Virus record (IMG/VR): IMGVR_UViG_3300046095_000092
Coordinates: 1 to 29,231 of that record
Origin: a virus
Reading direction: 5' to 3' (one strand)
DNA: 29,231 nucleotides
Position numbers and translations under genes: made by a program. Below the pieces are notes generated by a model, which did not search any database, was not told the origin of the DNA, and saw only the letters and a program-made list of their open reading frames with translations. This document shows positions 13,962 to 21,055 of this stretch, in pieces; the first letter of the stretch is position 1, and every line of letters starts with the position of its first letter.

Positions 13962-14455
13962 TAGGACAAATAGATGAGACAGTATTCGAGCTCACAAAAC
14001 TACAGAATGAGGACCTAATGAATCTTATCCTGGACTACCAACTAAACACACCTAGTAGGGTAGAGATATCAGCATACAAGAGATACTACCTGTACAACTA
14101 TATGTACAACTACCGGCACATGACCTTGAGCATGATAGGTAAATTCTTTAACCGAGATCATAGCTCAGTTATTCATGGCATGAAAGAGCATACATATTGG
14201 TATGGTAGAAAAGATGAAAGATACCTAAAGTACATTCACCCATTACCTGACCTAATTAAGCAGAAAAGAGATGATATAAATATCTTTGATGTCAGTGTTA
14301 TGCCGATGTGTGACGAAGAAGCAAGGGTTACTATCACAGGAAATATGCCTCCAAAGTTATTAACAAAATTTCAGGATAAGATGACTGTATCCGATATAGT
14401 AGCTATCTTTGAGGACCATAATTTTTTAAGGGTTAATATGGGGGAGGGGGTTTAG
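13958..14455 (+). CDS. DnaA domain IV-like DNA-binding protein
   Basis: The 165 residues contain, at about 34-80, a sequence close to the DNA-binding domain IV of DnaA: helix 'VEISAYKRYYLYNYMYNYRH', then 'MTLSMIGKFFNRDHSSVIHG'. In DnaA, the RDHTTV(I/L) signature contacts the DnaA box; here it is RDHSSVIH (Arg66 to His73). There is no ATPase domain, so it cannot be a full initiator. The C-terminal part is unlike DnaA ('MPPKLLTKFQDKMTVSDIVA'). It lies directly upstream of the iteron region and the primase-helicase gene, so a role in origin recognition or in controlling initiation is the natural reading. It ends at a terminator. Confidence 0.7.
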   Translation: MIGQIDETVFELTKLQNEDLMNLILDYQLNTPSRVEISAYKRYYLYNYMYNYRHMTLSMIGKFFNRDHSSVIHGMKEHTYWYGRKDERYLKYIHPLPDLIKQKRDDINIFDVSVMPMCDEEARVTITGNMPPKLLTKFQDKMTVSDIVAIFEDHNFLRVNMGEGV

Positions 14456-14469
14456 GCTCCCTCTTTTTT
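14444..14469 (+). terminator. Terminator after the DnaA-like gene
   Basis: GAGGG (14444-14448) pairs with CCCTC (14459-14463) around the stop codon, and six T follow. It separates the first early operon from the replication region. Confidence 0.65.
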
Positions 14470-14672
14470 ATGACCCTATGACGATGTGACGATACTCTTA
14501 TGGGGGGTACTGAATATATAGAGCACTAAAAAAGTTTGCGTTCTGGAAAATTTATCGTCTTATCGTCATGGAATAGCTGAAACCCAATACAGCACTAGTT
14601 TATAGCCGTGACGATGATTTTATTTTATCGTCATTAATTGTCTTTTTATCGTCATTTATTATATTTGTAACC
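14456..14672. other. Candidate replication origin with seven iterons
   Basis: This 217-bp non-coding stretch carries seven copies of a short word. TGACGAT occurs at 14479-14485, 14487-14493 and 14609-14615. Its complement ATCGTC occurs at 14554-14559, 14562-14567, 14627-14632 and 14648-14653, and all but the first of these extend to ATCGTCA. The first two copies lie 8 bp apart, as do copies three and four in the opposite direction; the last two are 21 bp apart. AT-rich DNA surrounds copies five to seven. Iterons next to a primase-helicase gene and a DnaA domain IV-like gene are typical of an origin, but this is not proven. Confidence 0.65.
14638..14667 (+). promoter_or_regulatory. Replication promoter (TTG-N19-TATATTTG)
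   Basis: TTG at 14638-14640, 19 bases, then TATATTTG at 14660-14667 matches the host consensus. Iteron seven lies inside the spacer, so a protein bound there would block the promoter. Only five bases separate the box from the ATG at 14673, so the mRNA should be nearly leaderless. Confidence 0.7.
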
Positions 14673-16988
14673 ATGTTTAACCCTAAAATATCAGTTTTCA
14701 GGAGTTTGTATAACTCCAAAGAAACGCCTTTTACACTTGAGGCCATAGAAGTGTACAATAGAATCAAGCAAGGTAACCCCGAGCTGATTAGTAAGATAAA
14801 GAAACTCAGAGCAGGAGATGCAGAAAGTAAAATGCAACTCATGGCTATCATGTTCAATGGTACATTCAGTGAACGTAAGGATGATGGCCTGATACAGCAC
14901 TCAGGATTGTGCGTGTTAGACTTTGACAAGTATCCTGATATGGAAACTTTGCAAGCAGAACGGAACAGGCTCAAGGAATGCCCCTATGTGTACATGATGT
15001 TTACTTCTCCCAGTGGTAATGGACTTAAAGTAGTTATCCGTACACCTGAAAGCAATAAGTTTGAGCACAAGAGGAGATTTGAGGCTTACAAGGAATACAT
15101 AAATAGTGATTATTTTGACGTGGCTAACAGTAATGTGAGTAGGGTATGCTTTGAAAGCTACGACCCTGAGGCCTACCTCAATGAGTTCTGTGATGTGTTC
15201 CAAGCAATCACCCAGGATAAAGGATACCACAAGGCTGAAAAGATAGCAGTGCTCCCCATTGCTAATGAAGACCGTATCATTGAGCTTGTCATGAAGTTTA
15301 ATCATGGCATATTTGAACAGGGCAGAAATAATTGGACATTCAAGGTAGCCTGCTGCATGGCGGAGTATGGGGTAGATCAGTATGCCGCTAAGAATTACCT
15401 GCTGCAATATGCACAGGAGGACTTTACAGCTACTGAAATAAACTACACTGTGATTAATGCCTACAAATCAAGCAACTTTAACACTAAGTACTTTGAGGAT
15501 ACATACACCGTTAACAAGGTAAAGCTAAAACTAAAGGAGGGCCTTAAGGATGAGGACATTCAAAAGCAGTTAGGGGTATCAGGTAACATCATTGAATCAG
15601 TAAAGGAGGAGGTGCAGAACTCAGATGATGTGTTCTGGCAGGCAGATGGTAAGAAAATTACTATCGTGCCGCATGACTATGCCAAGTTCCTACATAAGCA
15701 TGGCTTTGCTAAGTATTACCCTGAGCGAAGTAATAAACCTACCTATGTATACATTGAAGAGAATAAGGTATCTGAGAGCTCAGTGGAGCTAATCAAAGAC
15801 TTTGTACTCAAATACTGCCTTGCTAAGGGTGAACTTGACGTATATAACCACTGTGCTAAGTCAGCAAATTTGTTTACTGAAAGTCACCTGAACATGCTAG
15901 AGTCTATTGATATGTGTATCCTACAGGATACAAGGCATGTATCTTACATCCCATTCAATAACGGAGTGGTCCAAGTATCCAAGGACAAAGTAGAGCTACT
16001 TAGCTACATTGATATAGATGGGTACATTTGGAGGGAGCAGATAATCAAAAGAAATTATACCCGAATCGCGATTCATGATAATAATTTCCAAGATTTTGTA
16101 CATAAGGTATCTGCCCAGGATGAGCAGCGTATCAAAGCAATGGAGTCAACACTTGGCTACCTCATCCATACCTTTAAAGATAAGACGGACCAAAAAGCAA
16201 TTATATTCAATGATCAGGAGATAGATGATAACCCTAACGGAGGTAGTGGTAAGTCATTGATGTTGACAGCCATCGGCAATATCCGTAAGATTATAAAGAT
16301 AGATGGTAAGGCATATAACCCCTCTAAGAATGATTTTGTGTACCAACGGGTAAACATAGATACTCAGGTACTAGCATTTGATGATGTCAAAAAACACTTT
16401 GACTTTGAGCAGCTATTCTCCCTAATCACTGAGGGCATACCGGTCAACAGAAAAAACAAGGATGAGATATACATTCCCTTTGAGCGTTCACCTAAGATAG
16501 TTATTACTACCAACTATGTTATCAGTGGGGCAGGTACCTCACATGATCGTAGGAGGCATGAGATAGAGTTCTTTCAGTACTTCAACTCACAGCGTAACCC
16601 ACAGGATGAGTACGGTAAGTTATTATTTGATGAGTGGAGTAAGGATGAGTGGTCACACTTTGATAACTACATGCTCAGTAACCTACAGATGTACCTCCAG
16701 AATGGATTAGTGAGGAGTATATCCATTAATGCAGATGCTAAGCGTTTCATTCAGAACACGTGTAAAGAGTTCTATGACTTTGTGATGGATGGGAATATAG
16801 CCCTGAACACAAACTACTATAATAAGTCATGCATGGAAGCATTCCAATCAGATACCAATGGCTTTAAGGACCTAGATAGCAGAAAGTTTATTAAATGGGT
16901 GCAAGCCTACGCTAGTTATAAAAATTATAAATTCACAAAAAACAGAAACCAAAATGGCAGATATTTTGAAATTACTCTTGTTGATTAG
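14673..16988 (+). CDS. Primase-helicase (BT4734/PrimPol-like plus SF3 helicase)
   Basis: The 771 residues form a replication protein. The N-terminal 170 residues match the BT4734-like domain common in Bacteroidota: 'LCVLDFDKYPDM' (Asp83, Asp85, probable metal-binding pair) and 'SPSGNGLKVVIRT' (about 112-124), reminiscent of archaeo-eukaryotic primases. The C-terminal part is a superfamily 3 helicase: Walker A 'PNGGSGKS' (523-528), Walker B 'VLAFDDV' (Asp570-571), 'IVITTNY' with the sensor Asn (614), and a basic 'HDRRRHEIEF' that supplies an arginine finger. It should unwind DNA and make primers at the origin just upstream. There is no phage DNA polymerase in the window, so host polymerase probably extends. 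Its 3' end overlaps the lipoprotein gene by 35 bases. Confidence 0.85.
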   Translation: MFNPKISVFRSLYNSKETPFTLEAIEVYNRIKQGNPELISKIKKLRAGDAESKMQLMAIMFNGTFSERKDDGLIQHSGLCVLDFDKYPDMETLQAERNRLKECPYVYMMFTSPSGNGLKVVIRTPESNKFEHKRRFEAYKEYINSDYFDVANSNVSRVCFESYDPEAYLNEFCDVFQAITQDKGYHKAEKIAVLPIANEDRIIELVMKFNHGIFEQGRNNWTFKVACCMAEYGVDQYAAKNYLLQYAQEDFTATEINYTVINAYKSSNFNTKYFEDTYTVNKVKLKLKEGLKDEDIQKQLGVSGNIIESVKEEVQNSDDVFWQADGKKITIVPHDYAKFLHKHGFAKYYPERSNKPTYVYIEENKVSESSVELIKDFVLKYCLAKGELDVYNHCAKSANLFTESHLNMLESIDMCILQDTRHVSYIPFNNGVVQVSKDKVELLSYIDIDGYIWREQIIKRNYTRIAIHDNNFQDFVHKVSAQDEQRIKAMESTLGYLIHTFKDKTDQKAIIFNDQEIDDNPNGGSGKSLMLTAIGNIRKIIKIDGKAYNPSKNDFVYQRVNIDTQVLAFDDVKKHFDFEQLFSLITEGIPVNRKNKDEIYIPFERSPKIVITTNYVISGAGTSHDRRRHEIEFFQYFNSQRNPQDEYGKLLFDEWSKDEWSHFDNYMLSNLQMYLQNGLVRSISINADAKRFIQNTCKEFYDFVMDGNIALNTNYYNKSCMEAFQSDTNGFKDLDSRKFIKWVQAYASYKNYKFTKNRNQNGRYFEITLVD

Positions 16989-17190
16989 TATATTAACAGG
17001 GTGCAAGAGCTCGCAGAAATGTGATGCATACGGATACATTAAGATGGAACAATACGACTACATTCAGGTAGTTGGCTACACTGATACCATCCCTACCTTT
17101 GGGGAGACATGGATGCAACTTCCAAAGGGTGAGTACCAGGTGAAAGCATGGAAAGAGAATCAAGAGTATATATTGAATGTAAAGCTATGA
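16954..17190 (+). CDS. Small lipoprotein (78 aa)
   Basis: The product begins 'MADILKLLLLISILTGCKSS', a lipoprotein signal with a perfect lipobox (LTGC, Cys17). The mature part of about 60 residues is beta-rich (YGYIKMEQYDYIQVVGYTD). Early expression of a surface or periplasmic lipoprotein fits superinfection exclusion, as with T5 Llp-type proteins, but that is only an analogy. The gene overlaps the replicase by 35 bases in another frame and ends in an ATGA overlap with the nuclease gene. Confidence 0.65.
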   Translation: MADILKLLLLISILTGCKSSQKCDAYGYIKMEQYDYIQVVGYTDTIPTFGETWMQLPKGEYQVKAWKENQEYILNVKL

Positions 17191-17645
17191 AAAAAAAATA
17201 CAAAGCAATGCTCCATGAAATGAAGCTTCAACGCTATGCCATTACTCACCCCAATTACCCACCTGATTATATACCTAAAACAATGTACAAAGACTCAACG
17301 GCAAACGGCCTAACAAAAGCTATCTGTGATTTTATAAATTACAATGGCTACCAAGCAGAACGCATTAACACAAGCGGCACAGCTCGTGAAAAAAAGACCA
17401 CAGCCGGTAAGGTGATTGGTGTAACCTGGACTAAAGGCACCTCAACTGCAGGGAGTGCGGATATATCTGCTACCATTAAGGGCCGCTCAGTTAAAATTGA
17501 GGTCAAGATTGGCAAAGATAGGCAGTCTGATGCACAGAAAAGGTATCAGGAGAATATAGAGAAAGCAGGAGGTATCTATATAATTGCTAAGGATTTCGAT
17601 AGTTTTGTAGAGTGGTACAATAAATTCATTGAATCATGCAGTTAG
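17187..17645 (+). CDS. VRR-NUC-like PD-(D/E)XK nuclease
   Basis: I use the ATG at 17187 (MKKKYKAMLHEMKLQRYAIT), which overlaps the previous stop as ATGA; an upstream ATG at 17148 would give a 39-base overlap inside the lipoprotein gene. The 152 residues carry the nuclease core: 'AGSADISATIKGRSVKIEVK' with Asp92 and Glu105-x-Lys107, then Gln117 in 'SDAQKRYQENIEKAGG', and a strand 'YIIAKDFDSF'. This is the pattern of VRR-NUC and related Holliday-junction-type nucleases in phages. It may resolve recombination or replication intermediates. Confidence 0.7.
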   Translation: MKKKYKAMLHEMKLQRYAITHPNYPPDYIPKTMYKDSTANGLTKAICDFINYNGYQAERINTSGTAREKKTTAGKVIGVTWTKGTSTAGSADISATIKGRSVKIEVKIGKDRQSDAQKRYQENIEKAGGIYIIAKDFDSFVEWYNKFIESCS

Positions 17646-17857
17646 AACCCGATATACTAGATAGGATGATAGATGAGCTATCATTCACCCCTGAACAGCT
17701 CAAAGAATTAGGTATGAAGTTTTGGATAAGCAAAGATTATGAGTTTATCCTAGATGATTATGATGGCTTTGCAGTTAATAAGAGCCCATTACTAAAAGGG
17801 GATACAATATATTTTTGTACTGAGTGTAAATTTTTACTAAATTTTTTACCTTTGTGA
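17636..17857 (+). CDS. Hypothetical protein (73 aa)
   Basis: The product is acidic (MQLEPDILDRMIDELSFTPE) with a helix-rich first half and two Cys in 'IYFCTECKFLLNFLPL' at the end. It overlaps the nuclease gene by 10 bases and is the last gene before a host-type promoter; its stop lies within the promoter region. Function is unknown. Confidence 0.5.
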   Translation: MQLEPDILDRMIDELSFTPEQLKELGMKFWISKDYEFILDDYDGFAVNKSPLLKGDTIYFCTECKFLLNFLPL

Positions 17858-17877
17858 ATATATAATTTGTATATTTG
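17851..17877 (+). promoter_or_regulatory. Recombination operon promoter (TATATTTG box)
   Basis: TATATTTG at 17870-17877 is an exact -7 box. The best -33 element, TTTG at 17851-17854, is only 15 bases away, shorter than usual, so the upstream element is uncertain. The leader to the ATG at 17900 is about 20 bases and AT-rich. Confidence 0.6.
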
Positions 17878-17899
17878 TAGAAATTAATACCTTAAAATT

Positions 17900-18442
17900 A
17901 TGGCAACAGTAAGAAAACAAGCAGCTGAGCAAACAGCATCTGAGGTGGTTACCCTCAACATCTACCAAAAATTGCACTGTGCTAAGCAGTCAATGGGTAA
18001 GGTCATTAAGAATGCGACAAACCCACATTTTAAACGCAGCTATGCTGATATTAACAGCATCATTGATACGGTAGAGCCTATACTAATGGATTGCGGCCTA
18101 ATCCTAATGCAGCCTGTAATTGATAATAAAGTTATCAGCAGAATAATTGACATTGAATCAGGAGAGAGTATAGATAGTTCACTTGAATTACCTGCTATTT
18201 TAGATCCTCAGAAGTTACTTAGCTGCATAACTTACTACCGTAGAGGGACATTGGTTAGTTTACTTTCCCTGCAGGCCATTGATGATGATGGGGAGACTGC
18301 AGCTAAAGCACCCAAGGCAAAGCCTACGTTAGATGGTGAGAGATGGGATAAGGCATTTAATGCAGTGAAGAGTGGTAAGTTTACTCCTGAGCAGATAAAA
18401 GAGATGTATAACCTAACCAAAGAGCAGGAGGCACAGCTATGA
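17900..18442 (+). CDS. ERF-family single-strand annealing protein
   Basis: The 180 residues match the ERF family: 'FKRSYADINSIIDTVEPILM', 'CGLILMQPV', 'DPQKLLSCITYYRRGTLVSL' and 'LQAIDDDGE' (about 45-132). The 'Q..... ITY.RR..L' and 'DDDGE' stretches are diagnostic. It anneals complementary single strands and pairs with an exonuclease, here the next gene, to form a recombination module. The C-terminus carries a helix (FTPEQIKEMYNLTKEQEAQL). It is the first gene of a long coupled operon and overlaps its exonuclease partner by four bases. Confidence 0.85.
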   Translation: MATVRKQAAEQTASEVVTLNIYQKLHCAKQSMGKVIKNATNPHFKRSYADINSIIDTVEPILMDCGLILMQPVIDNKVISRIIDIESGESIDSSLELPAILDPQKLLSCITYYRRGTLVSLLSLQAIDDDGETAAKAPKAKPTLDGERWDKAFNAVKSGKFTPEQIKEMYNLTKEQEAQL

Positions 18443-19062
18443 AGTTCAGAGCATCACAATTAGGCAAGCTAATGACCTCCTCCCGTACTAAGGGGGAGGC
18501 ATTGAGCCAAACAGCTAAGAGCTACATCATTCAGAAAGCTAAAGAGGATTTCTTTGAGTACAGGAGTGAGCTCAATAACAAGTATATCAGTAAAGGACTA
18601 GCACAGGAACAGGATAGTATTGACCTACTTAACCTGGTTAGGCTAGAGGACTACAAAAAGAATGAGGATAGGGTACAGAATGAATGGTTATCCGGGTGCT
18701 GTGATATTATCACTGATACAAGTATCATAGATATCAAGACCTCATGGTCCTTAGATACGTTTCCTGCCACTAACTACGAGCTAAAGGATCTATCTGACTA
18801 TGAGTGGCAAGGACGTGCTTACATGTGGTTATATGACATGCCATCATTTGAGCTGTGCTATGTAATGGTAACTACTGCTCCTGAGATAATGGGTGACTAT
18901 GAGAATGGAGCTCTGCACTATGTGGATCACATTGCACCTGAAAAGCGTATCACATCCATTACCTTTGCTAGAGATAAAGAGATAGAGATACAGATGGCTG
19001 AGAGGCTGATATTAGCTACTGAATTTTATAAGGAAGTAATAACCCAATTGCAAGAGAAATGA
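18439..19062 (+). CDS. YqaJ-like recombination exonuclease
   Basis: The 207 residues resemble lambda-exonuclease-type YqaJ proteins: 'FRASQLGKLMTSSRTKG' at the N-terminus, 'GLAQEQDSIDLL' (Glu57), 'GCCDIITDTSIIDIKTSWSL' (Asp89, Asp98, Lys100) and 'YEWQGRAYMWLYD' (Gln124). These are the metal-binding and catalytic positions of the family. It should resect 5' ends to give single strands for the ERF partner. Coupled to its neighbours by ATGA on both sides. Confidence 0.85.
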   Translation: MKFRASQLGKLMTSSRTKGEALSQTAKSYIIQKAKEDFFEYRSELNNKYISKGLAQEQDSIDLLNLVRLEDYKKNEDRVQNEWLSGCCDIITDTSIIDIKTSWSLDTFPATNYELKDLSDYEWQGRAYMWLYDMPSFELCYVMVTTAPEIMGDYENGALHYVDHIAPEKRITSITFARDKEIEIQMAERLILATEFYKEVITQLQEK

Positions 19063-19271
19063 ACATAACACACGAGAACGAAATAAAGCAAGAGGACAGC
19101 ATCCTATTGGCAGTGATGGCTAAGTACTATGAACGGAGTAAGAAAGGGCAGCAGAAGTACGGTACTAACCTGGATAGGAAAGATATTGACCTGAATGGAT
19201 GGCTTAACCATCTACAGGAGGAGCTGATGGATGCGACTCTTTATATTGAGAAACTAAAGAAAGAGATATGA
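19059..19271 (+). CDS. MazG-like nucleotide pyrophosphohydrolase-type small protein
   Basis: The 70 residues include 'RSKKGQQKYGTNLDRKDIDL' and 'NHLQEELMDATLYIEKLKKE', a pattern common in small phage proteins related to the all-alpha NTP pyrophosphohydrolases. The acidic 'EELMDA' would be the metal-binding helix. At 70 residues it is shorter than catalytic MazG proteins and may lack the full site, so activity is uncertain. Coupled on both sides by ATGA. Confidence 0.55.
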   Translation: MNITHENEIKQEDSILLAVMAKYYERSKKGQQKYGTNLDRKDIDLNGWLNHLQEELMDATLYIEKLKKEI

Positions 19272-19525
19272 AAGAACAAACAGCAGTAGAGTGGTTGGAA
19301 AACCAAATTAAAAATTCAAAGCATTATTACAGTTTAATGAAAGAACTAAATAGTAGAAGTACAATAGCACAATCTAACATTTTTGAACAAGCCAAAAAAA
19401 TAGAGAAAGAGCAGATTATTAACTCTTTTGTAGAATGTTGGAAAGAAAATATGCCCGATGGATATGAATGCAAATTATCAGCAGAAGAATACTACAATGA
19501 AACATTTAAACAACAAGAACAATGA
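19268..19525 (+). CDS. TAVEWL/YYNETF paralogue 1 (85 aa)
   Basis: The product starts 'MKEQTAVEWLENQIKNSKHY' and ends 'AEEYYNETFKQQEQ', with 'EQAKKIEKEQII' between. The next gene has the same start, middle and end, so the two are tandem paralogues. Proteins with this pattern are common in Bacteroidota phages, often in several copies; I know no function. This copy is visibly more AT-rich than its neighbours (for example 19300-19380), which suggests it was gained separately. Confidence 0.6.
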   Translation: MKEQTAVEWLENQIKNSKHYYSLMKELNSRSTIAQSNIFEQAKKIEKEQIINSFVECWKENMPDGYECKLSAEEYYNETFKQQEQ

Positions 19526-19722
19526 AACAAACAGCAGTAGAATGGTTGGTTGAGCAGATATGTGGAGACCACACAGAACAATGGCAGAAAGAAATAGAAC
19601 AAGCCAAAGAAATGGAGAAGGAGCAGATATATAATGCGTTATGTAGGGGGCATAGTGACTGCGGAGTATTCACAATGACATCTGAATGCGAACAATACTA
19701 CAACGAAACCTTTAACATATGA
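19522..19722 (+). CDS. TAVEWL/YYNETF paralogue 2 (66 aa)
   Basis: This copy starts 'MKQTAVEWLVEQICG', continues 'IEQAKEMEKEQIYNA' and ends 'CEQYYNETFNI'. It lacks a central stretch present in the first copy and carries Cys residues (ICG, ALCRG, DCG, SEC) absent at those places in the first copy. It overlaps the first by ATGA. Confidence 0.6.
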   Translation: MKQTAVEWLVEQICGDHTEQWQKEIEQAKEMEKEQIYNALCRGHSDCGVFTMTSECEQYYNETFNI

Positions 19723-19940
19723 AAGCAACACTAGAATTTAACCTACCAGAGGATCAGGCAGAGCACTACTGTGCCATCAAAGGAGCTGATATGCTTAATG
19801 TACTTTGGGAGCTCAAAGCAGAGCTACGTGGTATGCTAAAGTATGGAGAGCTACCTGATCAACAGTATGACATAGTAGAGAAGATACAGGACTTTTTAAT
19901 TAGTAGCCTAGATGATAACGATATAAAATTAGACAAATGA
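19719..19940 (+). CDS. Conserved phage protein (73 aa)
   Basis: The 73 residues open with 'MKATLEFNLPEDQAEHYCAI' and continue with 'DMLNVLWELKAELRGMLKYG'. The 'LEFNLPED' start and 'LR..LKYG' centre form a pattern I recognise in phages of several phyla, always small and without known function. It is acidic and helical. Coupled by ATGA to both neighbours. Confidence 0.6.
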   Translation: MKATLEFNLPEDQAEHYCAIKGADMLNVLWELKAELRGMLKYGELPDQQYDIVEKIQDFLISSLDDNDIKLDK

Positions 19941-20185
19941 GATACCCCATTATTTTTATATCCGCTCTAATCATTGAGATATGCAGCACATTCTACATTA
20001 GATTTGTCTCTGAGGGTAACACACCAGGCATGATATTCTTTGCAGCTATCAGCCCATTCCTTGGGCTCCCATTCCTAACCTACATGATAGAGGCTACTAA
20101 TTGGAATGAAAGGATATTTAATGCCGTAGCACTGAGTGCAGGATACATAACAGGAACAGTAATAGTAATAACAGTAATAAAATGA
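19937..20185 (+). CDS. Small membrane protein (82 aa)
   Basis: The product has three likely membrane helices: about residues 3-20 (YPIIFISALIIEICSTFY), 31-50 (GMIFFAAISPFLGLPFLTYM) and 62-81 (AVALSAGYITGTVIVITVIK). There is no signal for export beyond these. It is the fourth small gene after the exonuclease. Its function is unknown; early membrane proteins may affect superinfection or host physiology. Confidence 0.5.
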   Translation: MRYPIIFISALIIEICSTFYIRFVSEGNTPGMIFFAAISPFLGLPFLTYMIEATNWNERIFNAVALSAGYITGTVIVITVIK

Positions 20186-20277
20186 TTATTTTAGCATTAA
20201 CAATTTTAATAGCCCCTGCTATAGTGTGGGGATGGATAAGCACAATTAACTACATCAAATACATAAACCATGAGTAA
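20182..20277 (+). CDS. Single-span membrane peptide (31 aa)
   Basis: An ATG at 20182, overlapping the previous stop as ATGA, opens 31 residues: 'MIILALTILIAPAIVWGWIS' then 'TINYIKYINHE'. It is a membrane helix followed by a short polar tail. It ends inside the start of the SSB gene (8-base overlap). Exact fit between its neighbours is the main evidence. Confidence 0.5.
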   Translation: MIILALTILIAPAIVWGWISTINYIKYINHE

Positions 20278-20626
20278 ATTTAAAGGAGAGGTGGTATTCA
20301 TTACCCCAACAACGTCAGTATCTGACAAATTTAAGAAAAGAGAAGTAACCCTGAAGTCACAGGATGAGTACCCTCAGTACGTTACATTCCAACTAACCCA
20401 GGATAAATGCGATCTAGCCAATAACCTGAAAGCAGGTGACGCGGTAGAGGTGAGCTATAACCTACGAGGCCGTAAATGGGAGGCACAAGATGGTACTATT
20501 AAGTACTTTAACTCTATCGAGGCATGGACTATGAGCCTGAGCTCAAAGGTAGAGAATAGTGCTGTTGATAAATTAAGAAAAACTTTTGACACTACAGATG
20601 AGAGCAGTGACGATTTACCTTTCTGA
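20270..20626 (+). CDS. DUF3127-like single-stranded DNA-binding protein
   Basis: The 118 residues look like an OB-fold SSB of the DUF3127 type: 'GEVVFITPTTSVSDKFKKRE', 'YPQYVTFQLTQDKCDLANNL', 'GDAVEVSYNLRGRKWEAQDG', 'YFNSIEAWTM'. The C-terminus is acidic and ends 'DDLPF', the tail by which SSB proteins recruit partners. It lies in the same operon as the ERF and YqaJ genes. Its 3' end overlaps the following HTH gene by 29 bases. Confidence 0.8.
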   Translation: MSKFKGEVVFITPTTSVSDKFKKREVTLKSQDEYPQYVTFQLTQDKCDLANNLKAGDAVEVSYNLRGRKWEAQDGTIKYFNSIEAWTMSLSSKVENSAVDKLRKTFDTTDESSDDLPF

Positions 20627-20834
20627 GGACCAAGAGCTATCTGATTGGATGCGTAGAGAGATACGTGGTAAGCTATCCAAGAGATATAAGCTAACCCATC
20701 TATCTGAGGATATGGGGGTGAACTATGCTAAGCTATATAGGTTTATGCAGGGTAGGAATGTAACCACTGAGATATATGATTCATTTTTTAAAGTATATTT
20801 GAAGTCATGGAACTCCTACTTATCATACCTATAG
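20598..20834 (+). CDS. Small helix-turn-helix protein (78 aa)
   Basis: I start at the ATG at 20598 (MRAVTIYLSEDQELSDWMRR) rather than the TTG at 20586. The centre, 'KLTHLSEDMGVNYAKLYRFM' then 'QGRNVTTEIYDSFFKVYL', has the spacing of a Cro/C1-type helix-turn-helix. It is a candidate regulator of the early promoter or of the boxes at 11963-12070. It overlaps the SSB gene at its start and the membrane gene at its end. Confidence 0.6.
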   Translation: MRAVTIYLSEDQELSDWMRREIRGKLSKRYKLTHLSEDMGVNYAKLYRFMQGRNVTTEIYDSFFKVYLKSWNSYLSYL

Positions 20835-21055
20835 CATGGTGGTGGTGCAATTTTGAGCCACTGCAAGCAACCTTGACCGAGATATACATGTCCTTAAGAC
20901 TTGGCACATGGGCTATACCCTTACTAGATGCATTGAGCTGTAGTAAGTGTGTGGCCTTTTGGCTTACATTAGCTTGGCATCAAGACTTTATCCTTGCATG
21001 TCAGGCAGCACTGGGTGCATACATACTTGAATTATGTTTGAACAAACTGACATAG
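20807..21055 (+). CDS. Membrane protein with Cys motif (82 aa)
   Basis: The 82 residues contain hydrophobic segments at about 2-14 (ELLLIIPIAWWWC), 34-58 (TWAIPLLDALSCSKCVAFWL) and 62-78. The 'DALSCSKCVAFWLTL' stretch with a CxxC pair recalls a family I have seen in other Bacteroidota phages; its role is unknown to me. It overlaps both neighbours. Confidence 0.5.
   Translation: MELLLIIPIAWWWCNFEPLQATLTEIYMSLRLGTWAIPLLDALSCSKCVAFWLTLAWHQDFILACQAALGAYILELCLNKLT

Noticed and set aside
14691-15407. Minus-strand frames opposite the primase-helicase gene
   Set aside because: They lie opposite conserved motifs of the plus-strand gene and lack any start signal, so they are chance frames.
20740-20755. 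TATATAGGTTTATG as a sixth late promoter
   Set aside because: It lies inside the HTH gene, the box is TATATAGGT instead of AATATAGGT, there is no AACA at the required distance, and no gene starts at that ATG.
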